The notes beneath the pieces are model-generated. The model saw only the letters and a list, made by a program, of their open reading frames with translations, searched no databases and was not told the DNA's origin. From a virus, in IMG/VR virus record IMGVR_UViG_3300005563_000063, positions 1 to 39,259 of that record: DNA of 39,259 nt, one strand, 5' to 3'. Every line of letters starts with the position of its first letter. The first letter of the stretch is position 1. The position numbers and the translations under genes were made by a program. This document shows, piece by piece, positions 22,116 through 31,800 of this stretch.

Positions 22116-22865
22116 ATGGCCGCGATGACGTACCTGCAACTCTGCCAGTACGCGCATCGGTACCTGCGTTCGGGCAACGCGGCCGGCGGTTCGCAGCCGA
22201 CGGCCATCCCGCCTGCCGCAACAAGCGATCAGGTGGCGTTGGACATCGCGGACGCGATCCCGCGTGCGTGGGAGTGGTTGCAGAACGAGCATCCCTCGTG
22301 GGACTTCATGCGCAAGCAAGGCGTCCTGCAACTTACGTCCGGCCAGCGCACCTACACGCAAGCGCAGATTCAGGTGCAGATCGCGGACTACTACAGCTTC
22401 ATCCCGTTTTGGGCCGAGAACAATCAGCCTTACTTCCTGCTCTACGACGGCGGCGCCTCGTTCGAACAGGACTACGTCTATCCGTTCGTCGAGTACATCG
22501 ACTGGCGCGGCTTTCGCGACCGCCTGCCGCGCCCAGCGGCCGCACAGCCGAACTTCCTCACCGAGCAGCCGAGCCTGACGCTGGAGCTGGACCCCACGCC
22601 CGCCCTCGCGCCGTCCGGTAGCAATTGGAAAATCAAGTTCGATTACCGCATCAAGAACCAGATCTTGAGCGCCGGCACCGACGTGCCGATCCTGCCGCCG
22701 ATGTACCATGAGGCGATTGCGTGGATCGCGATCCGCATGATCTGCGAGTCGCGCATGAACACAGGTCCCCTGCTGCAAGCCTCGATCGCCGAGTGCAATC
22801 GCTACATGGACCGCCTGAAAGCCCGTTTCCTGCCGCGCGTTCAGGTGGACACCTGCTATGCCTGA
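22116..22865 (+). CDS. Head-tail adaptor protein
   Basis: 249 aa. The pattern of a helical bundle (TYLQLCQYAHRYLRSGN, ALDIADAIPRAWEWLQNEHP) with an inserted beta region and the C-terminal 'LPPMYHEAIAWIAIRMICES' helix resembles podovirus adaptors such as P22 gp4 and T7 gp11. It sits immediately before the nozzle-like gene and overlaps it by 8 bases. It would bridge the portal and the tail nozzle. Confidence 0.7.
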   Translation: MAAMTYLQLCQYAHRYLRSGNAAGGSQPTAIPPAATSDQVALDIADAIPRAWEWLQNEHPSWDFMRKQGVLQLTSGQRTYTQAQIQVQIADYYSFIPFWAENNQPYFLLYDGGASFEQDYVYPFVEYIDWRGFRDRLPRPAAAQPNFLTEQPSLTLELDPTPALAPSGSNWKIKFDYRIKNQILSAGTDVPILPPMYHEAIAWIAIRMICESRMNTGPLLQASIAECNRYMDRLKARFLPRVQVDTCYA

Positions 22866-25800
22866 AACCTTGGTGTCCATCGAAGGCGGCGTCGACCTTC
22901 GCACCTCGTCGATCAATTCGCCGAAGGGGTCGCTCACCAACTGCCTCAACTTCGAGAAGGACCAAGGTGCCGGCCTCGTGCGCCGACTCGGCTGGACGCG
23001 CTACGATGGGCGCGTGTCGGGGCCGGAAATCGACGATGCAGTCATCTGCTTCTACAACTCGGCCAACAAGACCGGCGCTTTCATCTACGGCGAGCAGGTG
23101 ACGATCTTCTCCGCCGGCCGCCCGACGCTGAATGCGATCTTCATCGGCGACGCAGCACCGACCGGCAGCTTCCCGAGCGCGCTGGCGCTGGCCTACCCCA
23201 TCCAGACCTTCACGGACTGGACGGACGTCACGGCCTATCCGAATGCGACGGTCATCACGGGGGTGTCCTCGGGCGCACAGGTGTCGGTTCTCACGACGCC
23301 GCCCGTGCTCATGAACGTGTCGGACATCACGATCCCGTGGTACGACAACATCAAGAACGTGATTCAGCTCGCGCACTCGGCCTCGGTGGGCAAGGTGCCG
23401 GGCCGGAACGAAAGCCCGATCGATGCCGAGTTCACGTTCGGCAACAACTCCTACGCGATCCACGATTGCGTGACGTACACCTTCACCGCCGGCATGGGTA
23501 CGCCCTATCCGCTGGAGGGCCATGTCCTCGTCGAGAATGCGACGGGCAACATGGTCGGCAAGATTCTGTCCGTCAAGCTCAACTCCGGCGACTGGACGAG
23601 TGCGGATGCGGCCGGGCAGTTCGTCGTCTACGACTACCCGCTGGGGCAAGCCTTCCCGGCGACCAATGCGTTCCTCGACCTCTATTCGGCCGACGGGACG
23701 ACGCTGCTGCTCGCGCGCGTCTGCCGGTTCGGCACGACCTCAGCCCTTAGCGCCGATCCGAACAACACACGCGCGCTGCTGTACCAGACGTACGAGCAGT
23801 ACGTAAAGAACCAGTCCTACGCCAAGGCCTACGGCGCGCAGATCATCGACCCGCCGAAGTGGCAGGTGCCGAGTCCGCCGACGTGGACGCGTCCGCGCAT
23901 CACGCGCGAACTCCCGTACTACCTGAGTTCCACCGGCTCGCCGGCCGGGTTCGGACCGAAGGGCCAGCTCGACTACTCGATCTACGAATACAGCCGGCAG
24001 GGCTTGACCGCCAATATCCAATTGCTCGATCCCGTCAACACGGGCGAGGTGTTCCCGACGGTCGCCGCGACGCCGGGCGGCTGGGTCAACCCGAACAACA
24101 TCCTCGTGCAGGACGGCGCGGTAGCGACGTGGACCAGCTCGGCGGCCGCGGGTCAGGTCACGTCCTTCCTCACGGGCAAGACCTTCAACTTCGCGTCCAT
24201 CCCGGACGACAGTACGATCCTCGGTGTCGTCGTGCGCCTGCGCGCGGACGGCAATGCGGCCGGCACGAACGGGTGGATCGATAGCGAAGTGCGCCTCACG
24301 TCGAGCGCCTTCCCGAACGGCATCGGATCGCAGAACAAGGCGAATGGCTTCATCGTCCCCGGCGCGCTCACCGATCGCACCTACGGCGGATCGACCGATG
24401 CGTGGGGCGAGCAGCTTACCACCACGATCATCAAGGACCCGTCCTTTGGTGTTGCAGTGCGGTGGCGGAAGTTGAACGGCACCATCGCATCGGCCGTGCA
24501 GGTCGACGCGTACGCGATCACGGTCTACTACACGCCCACCACGCGCACGGTCTGGATTCGCGACCCGACGATCGTCGCGGCGCCCGCGCAGGACGTTGCG
24601 GCGAACATCATCCACTACTGCGTCGACACGGGCGATGCTTCGTTTGTCGTCAAGGACGCGGTCGGCGTCCTCACGGTCGTCATCGGTACCAACGAATACG
24701 AAGGCACGGCAGCCGGCAAGATTCGGCGTCTGAAAGCCGGCGACGAAATCCGCACCGGACCCTCGAATCCCGCAACGAACGCCGCGACGGGCACGCTGCT
24801 GGCGTACGTGGGTGCCGAGGACTATCCCTCGACCTTCCCGCCGGGCGCAGCGATCGACGCGAACATCTCGCGCTACGAGGTCATCGACGCGAACTTCTGG
24901 GACGTGCCGGAAGGACGCGCCGCCTACATCGCGAACGGCGCCGAGTACGCCACGATGTGGGATGGCACGTTCACCGTGCGCATCCGCACCGGCCGCCCGG
25001 TCGCCTCGGACAACCCGCGCCACCTCGCGGCGCACCTCGGTTATTTGCATCTCGGCTTCGCTGCAGGCGCTGTCGTCAACACGGCAACGGGTAAGCCCTT
25101 GACGGTCGTCGGTGCGATCGGTGCGGCGGTGTACAACTTCGGCGAGCCGATCACCGGCATGCTGACCTTGAACGGCCAGACGCTCGGTGTCTGGACAGAT
25201 CGATCCACGCGCGGATTGCAGGGTAACAGCCCTACCACGGCAGGCGGTGGCTCTGGCTATACGCCGATGATGATTTCGCCCGCGATCAACTGCATCGAGT
25301 ACACGCTGGTGAACCTCGTGGGGCAGGCGGTGTGGACGAGCTACCGCGGCGTCGAGACGGTGCGGACGGTCAACGCCTACGGCGACTTCGAGACGCTGCC
25401 CTTGAGCGCTGCTGCACAGCTCTGGCTGCAAGGCCGACTGCAAGCGGACCTCTCGATCGGCTCGCGCCCCTCGCGCGCGCTGTATGCGATCGGCGTGCGC
25501 AACAAGCGCCAGTATCGCCTCTACTTCGCCGACGGCTATGTGTACACGCTCACGATGTTCGACGCGGGCGACCAGCCGGTGTCGACGTTCCAGCGCGTGG
25601 AGCGGCCCAACTCGATGACAACGGGTACGGTGCCGAACACGTTCCCGACCAACGCGGGCGTGATCCGGCACATTTACAGCGGCACGCTGTCGGACGGCAA
25701 GGAAGTCATCCTCGCCTCGTTCGAGAACCAGAACAGTACGGTTGTGACGACGGGCATCACGCCGTACTTCCCGTACGTCGTCAAGATCGACAGCGGTTAC

Positions 25801-26235
25801 GCGGACGATGTGGCGTCGTACATGCCCTGCTTCATGGAGCTGGCGGCGATCTATCCGGCCTATCCGACGATCGACAACCAATGGCAGTCCGCGACGGTGT
25901 TCGTCAACGCGTACGGCGGCAGCCAGTTGACGCTCTACACGCGCGTGAAGTTCGACGCGCCCATCATCGACTTCACCTTCTTCGAGGAAGTCATCAAGTC
26001 CGACGACCCGGATGTCCGCTCGGAAACCCAAATCCTTCCCCTCATCGAGTACCGCGCCTACATCCCCGTGCCGCAGCGGTATCTGAAGTTCGACACGCAG
26101 GCGGAAGGGCGCATGCTGAAGCTCCTGATCGACGGCACGCAGAAGCCCGCGCTGCTGAACCCGGCGTTGGTGCCGGTCCGTATCACGCACATCTCGCTTA
26201 CCACGTCCAATCCGTTGACCACGGACAAGACGTAA
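22858..26235 (+). CDS. Tail nozzle-like large structural protein
   Basis: 1125 aa, overlapping the adaptor gene. The start, VSIEGGVDLRTSSINSPKGS then LTNCLNFEKDQ...LVRRLGWTRYDG, matches the opening of podoviral nozzle proteins (T7 gp12 and P22 gp10 class: 'GG...NSP.G....NF......G..RR.G'). The rest is beta-rich and Gly/Thr/Asp-rich. It is longer than T7 gp12 (about 790 aa), so it may carry an extra receptor-binding part. No separate tail fibre or spike gene was found. The nozzle call is moderate; the receptor-binding part is inference. Confidence 0.75.
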   Translation: MPETLVSIEGGVDLRTSSINSPKGSLTNCLNFEKDQGAGLVRRLGWTRYDGRVSGPEIDDAVICFYNSANKTGAFIYGEQVTIFSAGRPTLNAIFIGDAAPTGSFPSALALAYPIQTFTDWTDVTAYPNATVITGVSSGAQVSVLTTPPVLMNVSDITIPWYDNIKNVIQLAHSASVGKVPGRNESPIDAEFTFGNNSYAIHDCVTYTFTAGMGTPYPLEGHVLVENATGNMVGKILSVKLNSGDWTSADAAGQFVVYDYPLGQAFPATNAFLDLYSADGTTLLLARVCRFGTTSALSADPNNTRALLYQTYEQYVKNQSYAKAYGAQIIDPPKWQVPSPPTWTRPRITRELPYYLSSTGSPAGFGPKGQLDYSIYEYSRQGLTANIQLLDPVNTGEVFPTVAATPGGWVNPNNILVQDGAVATWTSSAAAGQVTSFLTGKTFNFASIPDDSTILGVVVRLRADGNAAGTNGWIDSEVRLTSSAFPNGIGSQNKANGFIVPGALTDRTYGGSTDAWGEQLTTTIIKDPSFGVAVRWRKLNGTIASAVQVDAYAITVYYTPTTRTVWIRDPTIVAAPAQDVAANIIHYCVDTGDASFVVKDAVGVLTVVIGTNEYEGTAAGKIRRLKAGDEIRTGPSNPATNAATGTLLAYVGAEDYPSTFPPGAAIDANISRYEVIDANFWDVPEGRAAYIANGAEYATMWDGTFTVRIRTGRPVASDNPRHLAAHLGYLHLGFAAGAVVNTATGKPLTVVGAIGAAVYNFGEPITGMLTLNGQTLGVWTDRSTRGLQGNSPTTAGGGSGYTPMMISPAINCIEYTLVNLVGQAVWTSYRGVETVRTVNAYGDFETLPLSAAAQLWLQGRLQADLSIGSRPSRALYAIGVRNKRQYRLYFADGYVYTLTMFDAGDQPVSTFQRVERPNSMTTGTVPNTFPTNAGVIRHIYSGTLSDGKEVILASFENQNSTVVTTGITPYFPYVVKIDSGYADDVASYMPCFMELAAIYPAYPTIDNQWQSATVFVNAYGGSQLTLYTRVKFDAPIIDFTFFEEVIKSDDPDVRSETQILPLIEYRAYIPVPQRYLKFDTQAEGRMLKLLIDGTQKPALLNPALVPVRITHISLTTSNPLTTDKT

Positions 26236-26245
26236 AGGACCGTCC

Positions 26246-26974
26246 ATGCCTACCGCACCGCCCCTCTCGCAATTCAACGTCAATGCGCCAATGGTGAACG
26301 GCATTTCGCAGACCCCGACCGGTGTTGCGCTGACGAGCGTCGGCAACAACGAACTGCTGAGCAACCAGCTTGGCAACCTCATGCGCAGCGACAATCCGCT
26401 CGTGCAGAACGCGCAACAGAACGCCCGCGCGTTCGCGGCAGCCCGTGGCGCCGGCCTCTCGGGCAGTCTCTACAGCGACGCGGCCACACGCGCCGCGTAC
26501 GACCAGATGATGCCGATCGCGCAGTTCGACGCGGGCCAGTACGCGGACGTGCGCGACCGCAATCAGGAGGCGCTGAACCAGCAGAACATCGAACGGATGG
26601 GCAACCAGACGTCCGTGCAGGTCGCTGGCATCGGTGCGCGCGCACAACACGATGCCTTGATCGAGCAGGCCCGCCAGTTCGACATCAACCAGCAGAACCG
26701 TCAACAGAACCGCGAGTGGGAGCTGGCGGACCAGCGCGCCGCCGCACGGGCGAACCAGCGTTCGGCCACTTTCAACACACTCCTTCAAGCGGCCTTTTCC
26801 GATCCGTCGATCTGGCGCGATCCGCAAGGTGTGATGGGCTTCTTCAACACCTATTCGTCGAACATCGACGACATGCTGTCGAACTTGTTCCCAGAATATC
26901 AGGAGCCGGGCACAGCCGCGCCCGACACGAACCCGCGACCGGGCTACGCGCTGCCCGCAGGAGGTACGCCGTGA
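26246..26974 (+). CDS. Ejection-type virion protein with two P[LI][SA]QF motifs
   Basis: 242 aa. PLSQF at residues 6-10 and PIAQF at 90-94 are two instances of the motif shared by this block. The body is helical and rich in Gln, Asn and Ala (NPLVQNAQQNARAFAAARGA, RQFDINQQNRQQNREWELAD), as in internal or ejected proteins of podoviruses. The C-terminal tail is Pro-rich. First gene after the nozzle. Confidence 0.7.
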   Translation: MPTAPPLSQFNVNAPMVNGISQTPTGVALTSVGNNELLSNQLGNLMRSDNPLVQNAQQNARAFAAARGAGLSGSLYSDAATRAAYDQMMPIAQFDAGQYADVRDRNQEALNQQNIERMGNQTSVQVAGIGARAQHDALIEQARQFDINQQNRQQNREWELADQRAAARANQRSATFNTLLQAAFSDPSIWRDPQGVMGFFNTYSSNIDDMLSNLFPEYQEPGTAAPDTNPRPGYALPAGGTP

Positions 26975-27432
26975 GCCGTCCCGTGAAGCCCTTCAACGGA
27001 CCACGCCGCCAGGGCGGTTGGATTGGACTCGCCGTCGCTGTCGTCGGCGCCTACGCGTCGTCCCGTTCGCAGAGTGCGCAGAACAAGGACAAGGACAAAA
27101 TGTCCTACGAAAGCCAGCGCGACCTCTCGAATCTGGACTTCCAGCAGCGCCAGTGGTTGCAGGAACAGGCCCGCGCGTGGCAGTTGCAGGACAAGCAGTT
27201 CGACCTGAACTACAAGGAGAACGCGATTGCGGGCTTCCGCGACGCGGCTCCCCCCAACAGCGTGGGCGACAACGGCGCGTGGGGCGCCCCGCCTGCGCCC
27301 ACGTCGATCGACACGTCCAACCTCGCCCGCACGCAAGCGAACGGACAGGCGGCGATTGTCGATCCGCGCACGGGCCAGCCCGTGAACGCGAATGCGGTAC
27401 CCTTGTCGCAATTCGGAGGTGGGTATGGCTGA
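26971..27432 (+). CDS. Ejection-type protein with membrane segment and C-terminal PLSQF
   Basis: 153 aa, GTG in a GTGA overlap with GCAGGAGGTAC upstream. A Gly/Ala/Val hydrophobic segment (residues about 16-31, GGWIGLAVAVVGAYAS) could insert in a membrane. A Gln-rich coiled coil (LDFQQRQWLQEQARAWQLQD) and a disordered end follow, finishing PLSQFGGGYG (PLSQF at 144-148). Likely part of the genome-ejection complex. Confidence 0.65.
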   Translation: MSRPVKPFNGPRRQGGWIGLAVAVVGAYASSRSQSAQNKDKDKMSYESQRDLSNLDFQQRQWLQEQARAWQLQDKQFDLNYKENAIAGFRDAAPPNSVGDNGAWGAPPAPTSIDTSNLARTQANGQAAIVDPRTGQPVNANAVPLSQFGGGYG

Positions 27433-27937
27433 CATGCAGCAACCGATGCCCAAGCAGGCACCCGAGCAGGGCAGCGCGCCGGATGGCGGCGATCCCTCGC
27501 AAATGGTCGGCTACATCCCCGAGGAGTATCCGGCCAAGATCAAGACCTACCTCGCCGCCGCGCGCAAGGTGTATCTGCGCGACGAGACCGCGGCGATGAT
27601 TCGCAAGATGCTCGGCGCGGCGAACGATCCCGCGCATGCGCTGGCGCTGTTCGTCGGGAAGCTGATCGACAGCCTCGAAACCAAGCTCGGGCCGCTGACG
27701 GACGACGAGCACGACAAGGTCGCGCTGATTATCTGCGGTTGGCTCGCCTCGACGATGCAGGCGATGGGCATGCCCGGCATGGACAGCCCCGAGGGGCGGC
27801 AGGACTTCATGGGCCGCATCCTCACCCAGCTCGACAGCATGCAGCAGGAGCAGCCGCAGGAAGGTGCCGAGGACGCGCAGCAGGCGCCGATGAGCCAGTT
27901 CCAGCCGCAGCAGGCGCCGCCGGGAGGTGTCCCGTGA
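27425..27937 (+). CDS. Small helical ejection-type protein with PMSQF
   Basis: 170 aa from ATG at 27425 (CGGAGGTGGGT upstream). Disordered Gln/Pro-rich N-terminus; a helical domain at about 30-130 (YPAKIKTYLAAARKVYLRDE, DKVALIICGWLASTMQAMGM); then a disordered C-terminus with PMSQFQP at 155-161. It overlaps both neighbours, so stoichiometry with them may be coupled. Confidence 0.65.
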   Translation: MADMQQPMPKQAPEQGSAPDGGDPSQMVGYIPEEYPAKIKTYLAAARKVYLRDETAAMIRKMLGAANDPAHALALFVGKLIDSLETKLGPLTDDEHDKVALIICGWLASTMQAMGMPGMDSPEGRQDFMGRILTQLDSMQQEQPQEGAEDAQQAPMSQFQPQQAPPGGVP

Positions 27938-28716
27938 GCGGCGATATCTGGGCCGCCATCGCAGGCGGCGCGAACTACATCGGCCAGCAGCAGAAGGACG
28001 CGCAGGACGAGGAACGCTGGCAGCAGCGCTACGAGCTCATGCGCCAGCAGCAGATGGAGGACGAGAAGGCGAAGCAGCGCTTCTTGATGTCGATCCGTCC
28101 GCCCGAGACGCGCAAGGTCAACACCACGGACACGGCCGGAAAGCCGATCGTACGCACCGAGGAATGGCGCCTCAACGGCGATCAAGGCGCGTGGGCGAAC
28201 GTCGGCGAGGCGCCGGACATCAATTTCGAGAAGTTGGACGAGGCGCAGCGTCACAACGTGGAATCCGAAGGTCTGCGCCGCGAAGCGGATACCGCCAAGC
28301 GTGAGAATCAAATTACCCGTCTCGGGTTGGAGCGCGAACGACTGGAAAACACGCGCACGAAAGTGGGCGCAGGCAAGCTCGTCCGTAAGGTCAATCAGGA
28401 CGGCTCTGCTGTCTATGGCACCGTGACGGATGGCGTGTTCAAGCCCGTCACGGACGAGGAAGGAAACCCACTGGACACCACGGCATGGCGCCCGCGGCAG
28501 GGTAAGCCCGGCGATGGCGATGCGATCGGCCCTCCGCGCGGCAAGGTGCAACCCGTATTCGTCGATCCGAGCGAGCAACGTCCGATGTCGCAATTCCAGC
28601 CGCAGGCCAAGCCGCAAGCTGCGCCCGCTCCGAATCGCGCGCCGCCGGATGGAACGGTGGTCTACAAGAACGGCCAGAAGTACATCGTACGCAACGGCGT
28701 ACCGGTGCCTGCATGA
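27934..28716 (+). CDS. Ejection-type coiled-coil protein with PMSQF
   Basis: 260 aa, GTG after GGGAGGTGTCCC. Starts with MSGDIWAAIAGGANYIGQQQ, similar in style to the membrane-like start of the 26971 product. A charged helix (ERWQQRYELMRQQQMEDEKA) and a helical stretch (residues 108-150) follow. PMSQFQP at 217-223 lies in a Pro/Ala-rich linker before a small beta end (GTVVYKNGQKYIVRNGVPVP). Same motif architecture as its neighbours. Confidence 0.65.
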   Translation: MSGDIWAAIAGGANYIGQQQKDAQDEERWQQRYELMRQQQMEDEKAKQRFLMSIRPPETRKVNTTDTAGKPIVRTEEWRLNGDQGAWANVGEAPDINFEKLDEAQRHNVESEGLRREADTAKRENQITRLGLERERLENTRTKVGAGKLVRKVNQDGSAVYGTVTDGVFKPVTDEEGNPLDTTAWRPRQGKPGDGDAIGPPRGKVQPVFVDPSEQRPMSQFQPQAKPQAAPAPNRAPPDGTVVYKNGQKYIVRNGVPVPA

Positions 28717-28877
28717 ACGACCGTGCGCTCGCGTGGACGATGCTCTACGGGTCGATCCTCGGAATCTCCCACCATCCCCGTGCGATGCAGGAAGGTGAGC
28801 CGATGAGCGCCGCCGAGGCTGCACGCAGGACGGACGATGCCATGCGTGAGTGGGAGGCCCGTTTCGGGCAGGAATAA
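28713..28877 (+). CDS. 54-aa hypothetical protein
   Basis: ATGA overlap with the previous gene. Short helical protein (MNDRALAWTMLYGSILGISH, SAAEAARRTDDAMREWEARF). It contains EPMSA but not the full P[LMI][SA]QF motif. Ends 6 bases before the 1382-aa gene. Function unknown. Confidence 0.6.
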   Translation: MNDRALAWTMLYGSILGISHHPRAMQEGEPMSAAEAARRTDDAMREWEARFGQE

Positions 28878-28883
28878 GCGGAC

Positions 28884-31800
28884 ATGGCCCCCGAAGTCGA
28901 TTGGTCCCAATTCACCACCGAGCCTCCGCCGGAAGCAGCGCCGGCGACACCGGAGGATGTGGACTGGTCGCAGTTCACGGAGCAGCCGCCCGACTTCGGC
29001 AACGTCCAGTCCGGCTCCGCGTCTGCGCCGCTTGCGCAGTTCCAGCCGAGCGCGTGGGAGCGCATGAAGGCGAGCGCACGCCAGATCGGCGACCAGATGG
29101 CGACCGGCGCGCAGGCGATCTTGCAGGGCGGTGACTACGAGGTCGCGCCCGACGATCCGCGCCAGCTCGTGTCCGATCCGGCCGTGTTCGGCCGTACGGT
29201 CGCGGGCGACGTGACCGGCATGGCGCAAATCGCCTACGACTACGGCACGCCGGCCGGCATTACCACCAAGTTGGCCGAGACATTCGGCGCGCCCAAGGTG
29301 GACCCCGTGCGCGCGTTGCTCGGCAAGCAGGCCGAAGCGGTCGAGTTCAACCCCGAAACGATGCGAGCGCAGTCACCGCGTGGCGAGGCGTTCGCCTCCG
29401 GCGTCGGGCACCTGCTCGCCGGCTACATCCCTGAATCCCGCCTCGCGAAAAGCCTCGACGACCTCCTGTCGCCAGAAGCGCGCGCGGTGATGAACGGTAG
29501 CCGGGAGGGGCGCGAGCTGGCCTTGACCGGCGACCTGGGCCCCGAAGCGCAAGGGAGCGCGACCGCCGATGAAATCCTGTCCCGAGCCGTTGCCGAACAG
29601 CCCCGTCCGCCTGCTGTTCCCGAGCGACCCGCTGCCGAGGTGGTGCCAGCCGAAGCAGCCGAATCCGTTCCGGGCGAAACTGGAATCGCTGTTCGGGGCA
29701 CGGAGAGCGCTCCTGCGCCCGCACCGGAAGCGGTCCTTGCGCCTCGTGCCGAAATCCCCGAAGCCGCTCCAGCGCCCTCCGGTGAAGCCGTAGAGGTATC
29801 GGAGCTATCGCCGGAGGATGTGCCGGAGGAATTCCGTGCGCGCCTCCAGCAACAAGAGACGCCGACGGCCGAAGCGACGCCCGAGGAGTTGGCCGCGTTC
29901 GAGCGCCAGCGCCAGCCCACGGAACCGGATGCGACGTTCGAGAACAACGCCAGCGGCGAGAGCGCGGCGAGTCTGGAAGCGCAGCACCGCATTGCGGACG
30001 AGAAGGCGGCCGGGCAGACGCGTGCGCTGATCGAGCCGAACGGCGAGGTGCGCCCGTTGGTCGGTGTCGATGCCGTGGATACGGTCGCCCGTCCGGGGCA
30101 GGTGATCGTCCAGCGCGGCATCGGCAAGGACGACTGGACGATCCTGTCCCACGGCGACAACCTGCCGCCTCGCCTTGCGCAGGCGCGGGTGAACGCCACG
30201 CGCAACAGGCTCGACGAGCTCCATGCCGCGCAGAACGAGGATCGCGGTCCGCTACCGGGTCCGATCGACACCAGCACGATTCCTTTCGAGTCCGCACAAG
30301 CCCTGCCGCCACGGCTGAGGAGCGCCCATGCCCGCACAGTACGAAGCGATACGCGACCGCCTGCTGTCGCAAGGGAAGTCCCGCAAGGAAGCCGAACGGA
30401 TCGCAGCGGCGACGTTCAATTCCCGCCGCCCGAAGGGCGCTCCATCCCTGAACGACTACGTGCAGGCGGAGAAGGAGCACCGCCCGCTCGCCCAATTCCA
30501 GCCGAAGGCGGCGGACGAGTAGAACCGCCCTCCGGGCGCCTGCCGCCAAGCGGAGAGGGCGGCAACCCCCGCCTGCCGTCCCGCCCCGGCGAAATCGCCA
30601 AGGTGCGCGGCATCTGGGATTCGGCCGTCGACGTGCTCAAGCGCTCGCCCGAGTTCCGCCCGCTCGGCGAGGCGGTGGAACGGCACTACGACACGATGCA
30701 GCGCCGCGAAGGCGAGGCGTCGAAGTTCCTGCGGGAAGCCTTTGCCGACAATCGTACGCTGAGCGATCCATTGAAGCGCCAGCGAAAGGCCGATCGCGAT
30801 GCGTTCGCCGAGTACCAAGCTGCGATCCAGAACGGCCGTACGCCGCCCAAGCTCACGCCCGGCGCGCAGAAGATGGTGGACGCGTGGCGCGGCTTCGCCG
30901 AGCACTCGGGCGCCGAGAATCAGCGCGTTGGCGTCAAGGTGTTCGATCCCAAGCTCGGCAAGTCCCGCCCGATCGGCCGCGCAAAGGACTTCTTCCCGCG
31001 CACGTTGAAGCGCGAGTACGCGGACGCGATGCGCGATCCCGGCAAGCACAAGGCGGCGTGGGAACGGATGGTCGGCATCCTCAAGGACAAGGGCGTCATC
31101 GACACGGACGAGGAGGCCGGCCGGTTCCTGCGCGATCACTTCGACGACACGAGCTCCAACGACTACTTCGCCGGCATCGAGAAGGCGCGCGGTGAGCCGT
31201 TGCCGGAAGAACTCTACGACTACAGCACGGACGCGGCGGTCCGTTACGCGAAGCGCTGGGCCGAGCGCCTGAGCCAGATTGAAGCGTTCGGGCAGAAGCT
31301 CGGCGAGTACGACAAGGACCTGTTCGACGTGTTCAAGGGCAAGACCACGGACGAGGGGACCAAGGCCTACATCGATGCCGTCGGCAAGCTTGTCTACAAC
31401 GTGCGCAGCAAGGACGACTTCGCCCGCTTCGCGCAGACCTTGAATACGATCGCGACGGGTTTGCAGCTCGGCAACCCGGCGACCTCGGCGCTGAACCTGA
31501 TCGGCGGCCTGTTCCAGAACGCGTCCACGTTCGGCGTATCGAACATGATCCGCGGACTGGCAGACCTTCGCCAGCTCTCCAAGGCGATCAAGGACGCGCA
31601 CGACATCGGCATTCTGCGCGGCGACTTCCTCGACCTCTTGCATGACAACGAGGTGATGGACGTGCCGCGGATCGCGAGCAACGCGACGAAGGTCGCGCTC
31701 TCGGTCGGAGGCTACAACCTCACCGAGTCGATCAACCGCATGCACGCGTACATGACCGCCAAGGCATGGCTGCGCGAAGCATTGAAAGCGAAGCCTGGCA

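Noticed and set aside
23740-26394. 884-aa open frame on the minus strand opposite the nozzle-like gene
   Set aside because: Long antisense frames are expected in GC-rich genes. Composition is Arg/Val/Asp-rich without domains, there is no start signal, and the plus-strand gene is well supported.
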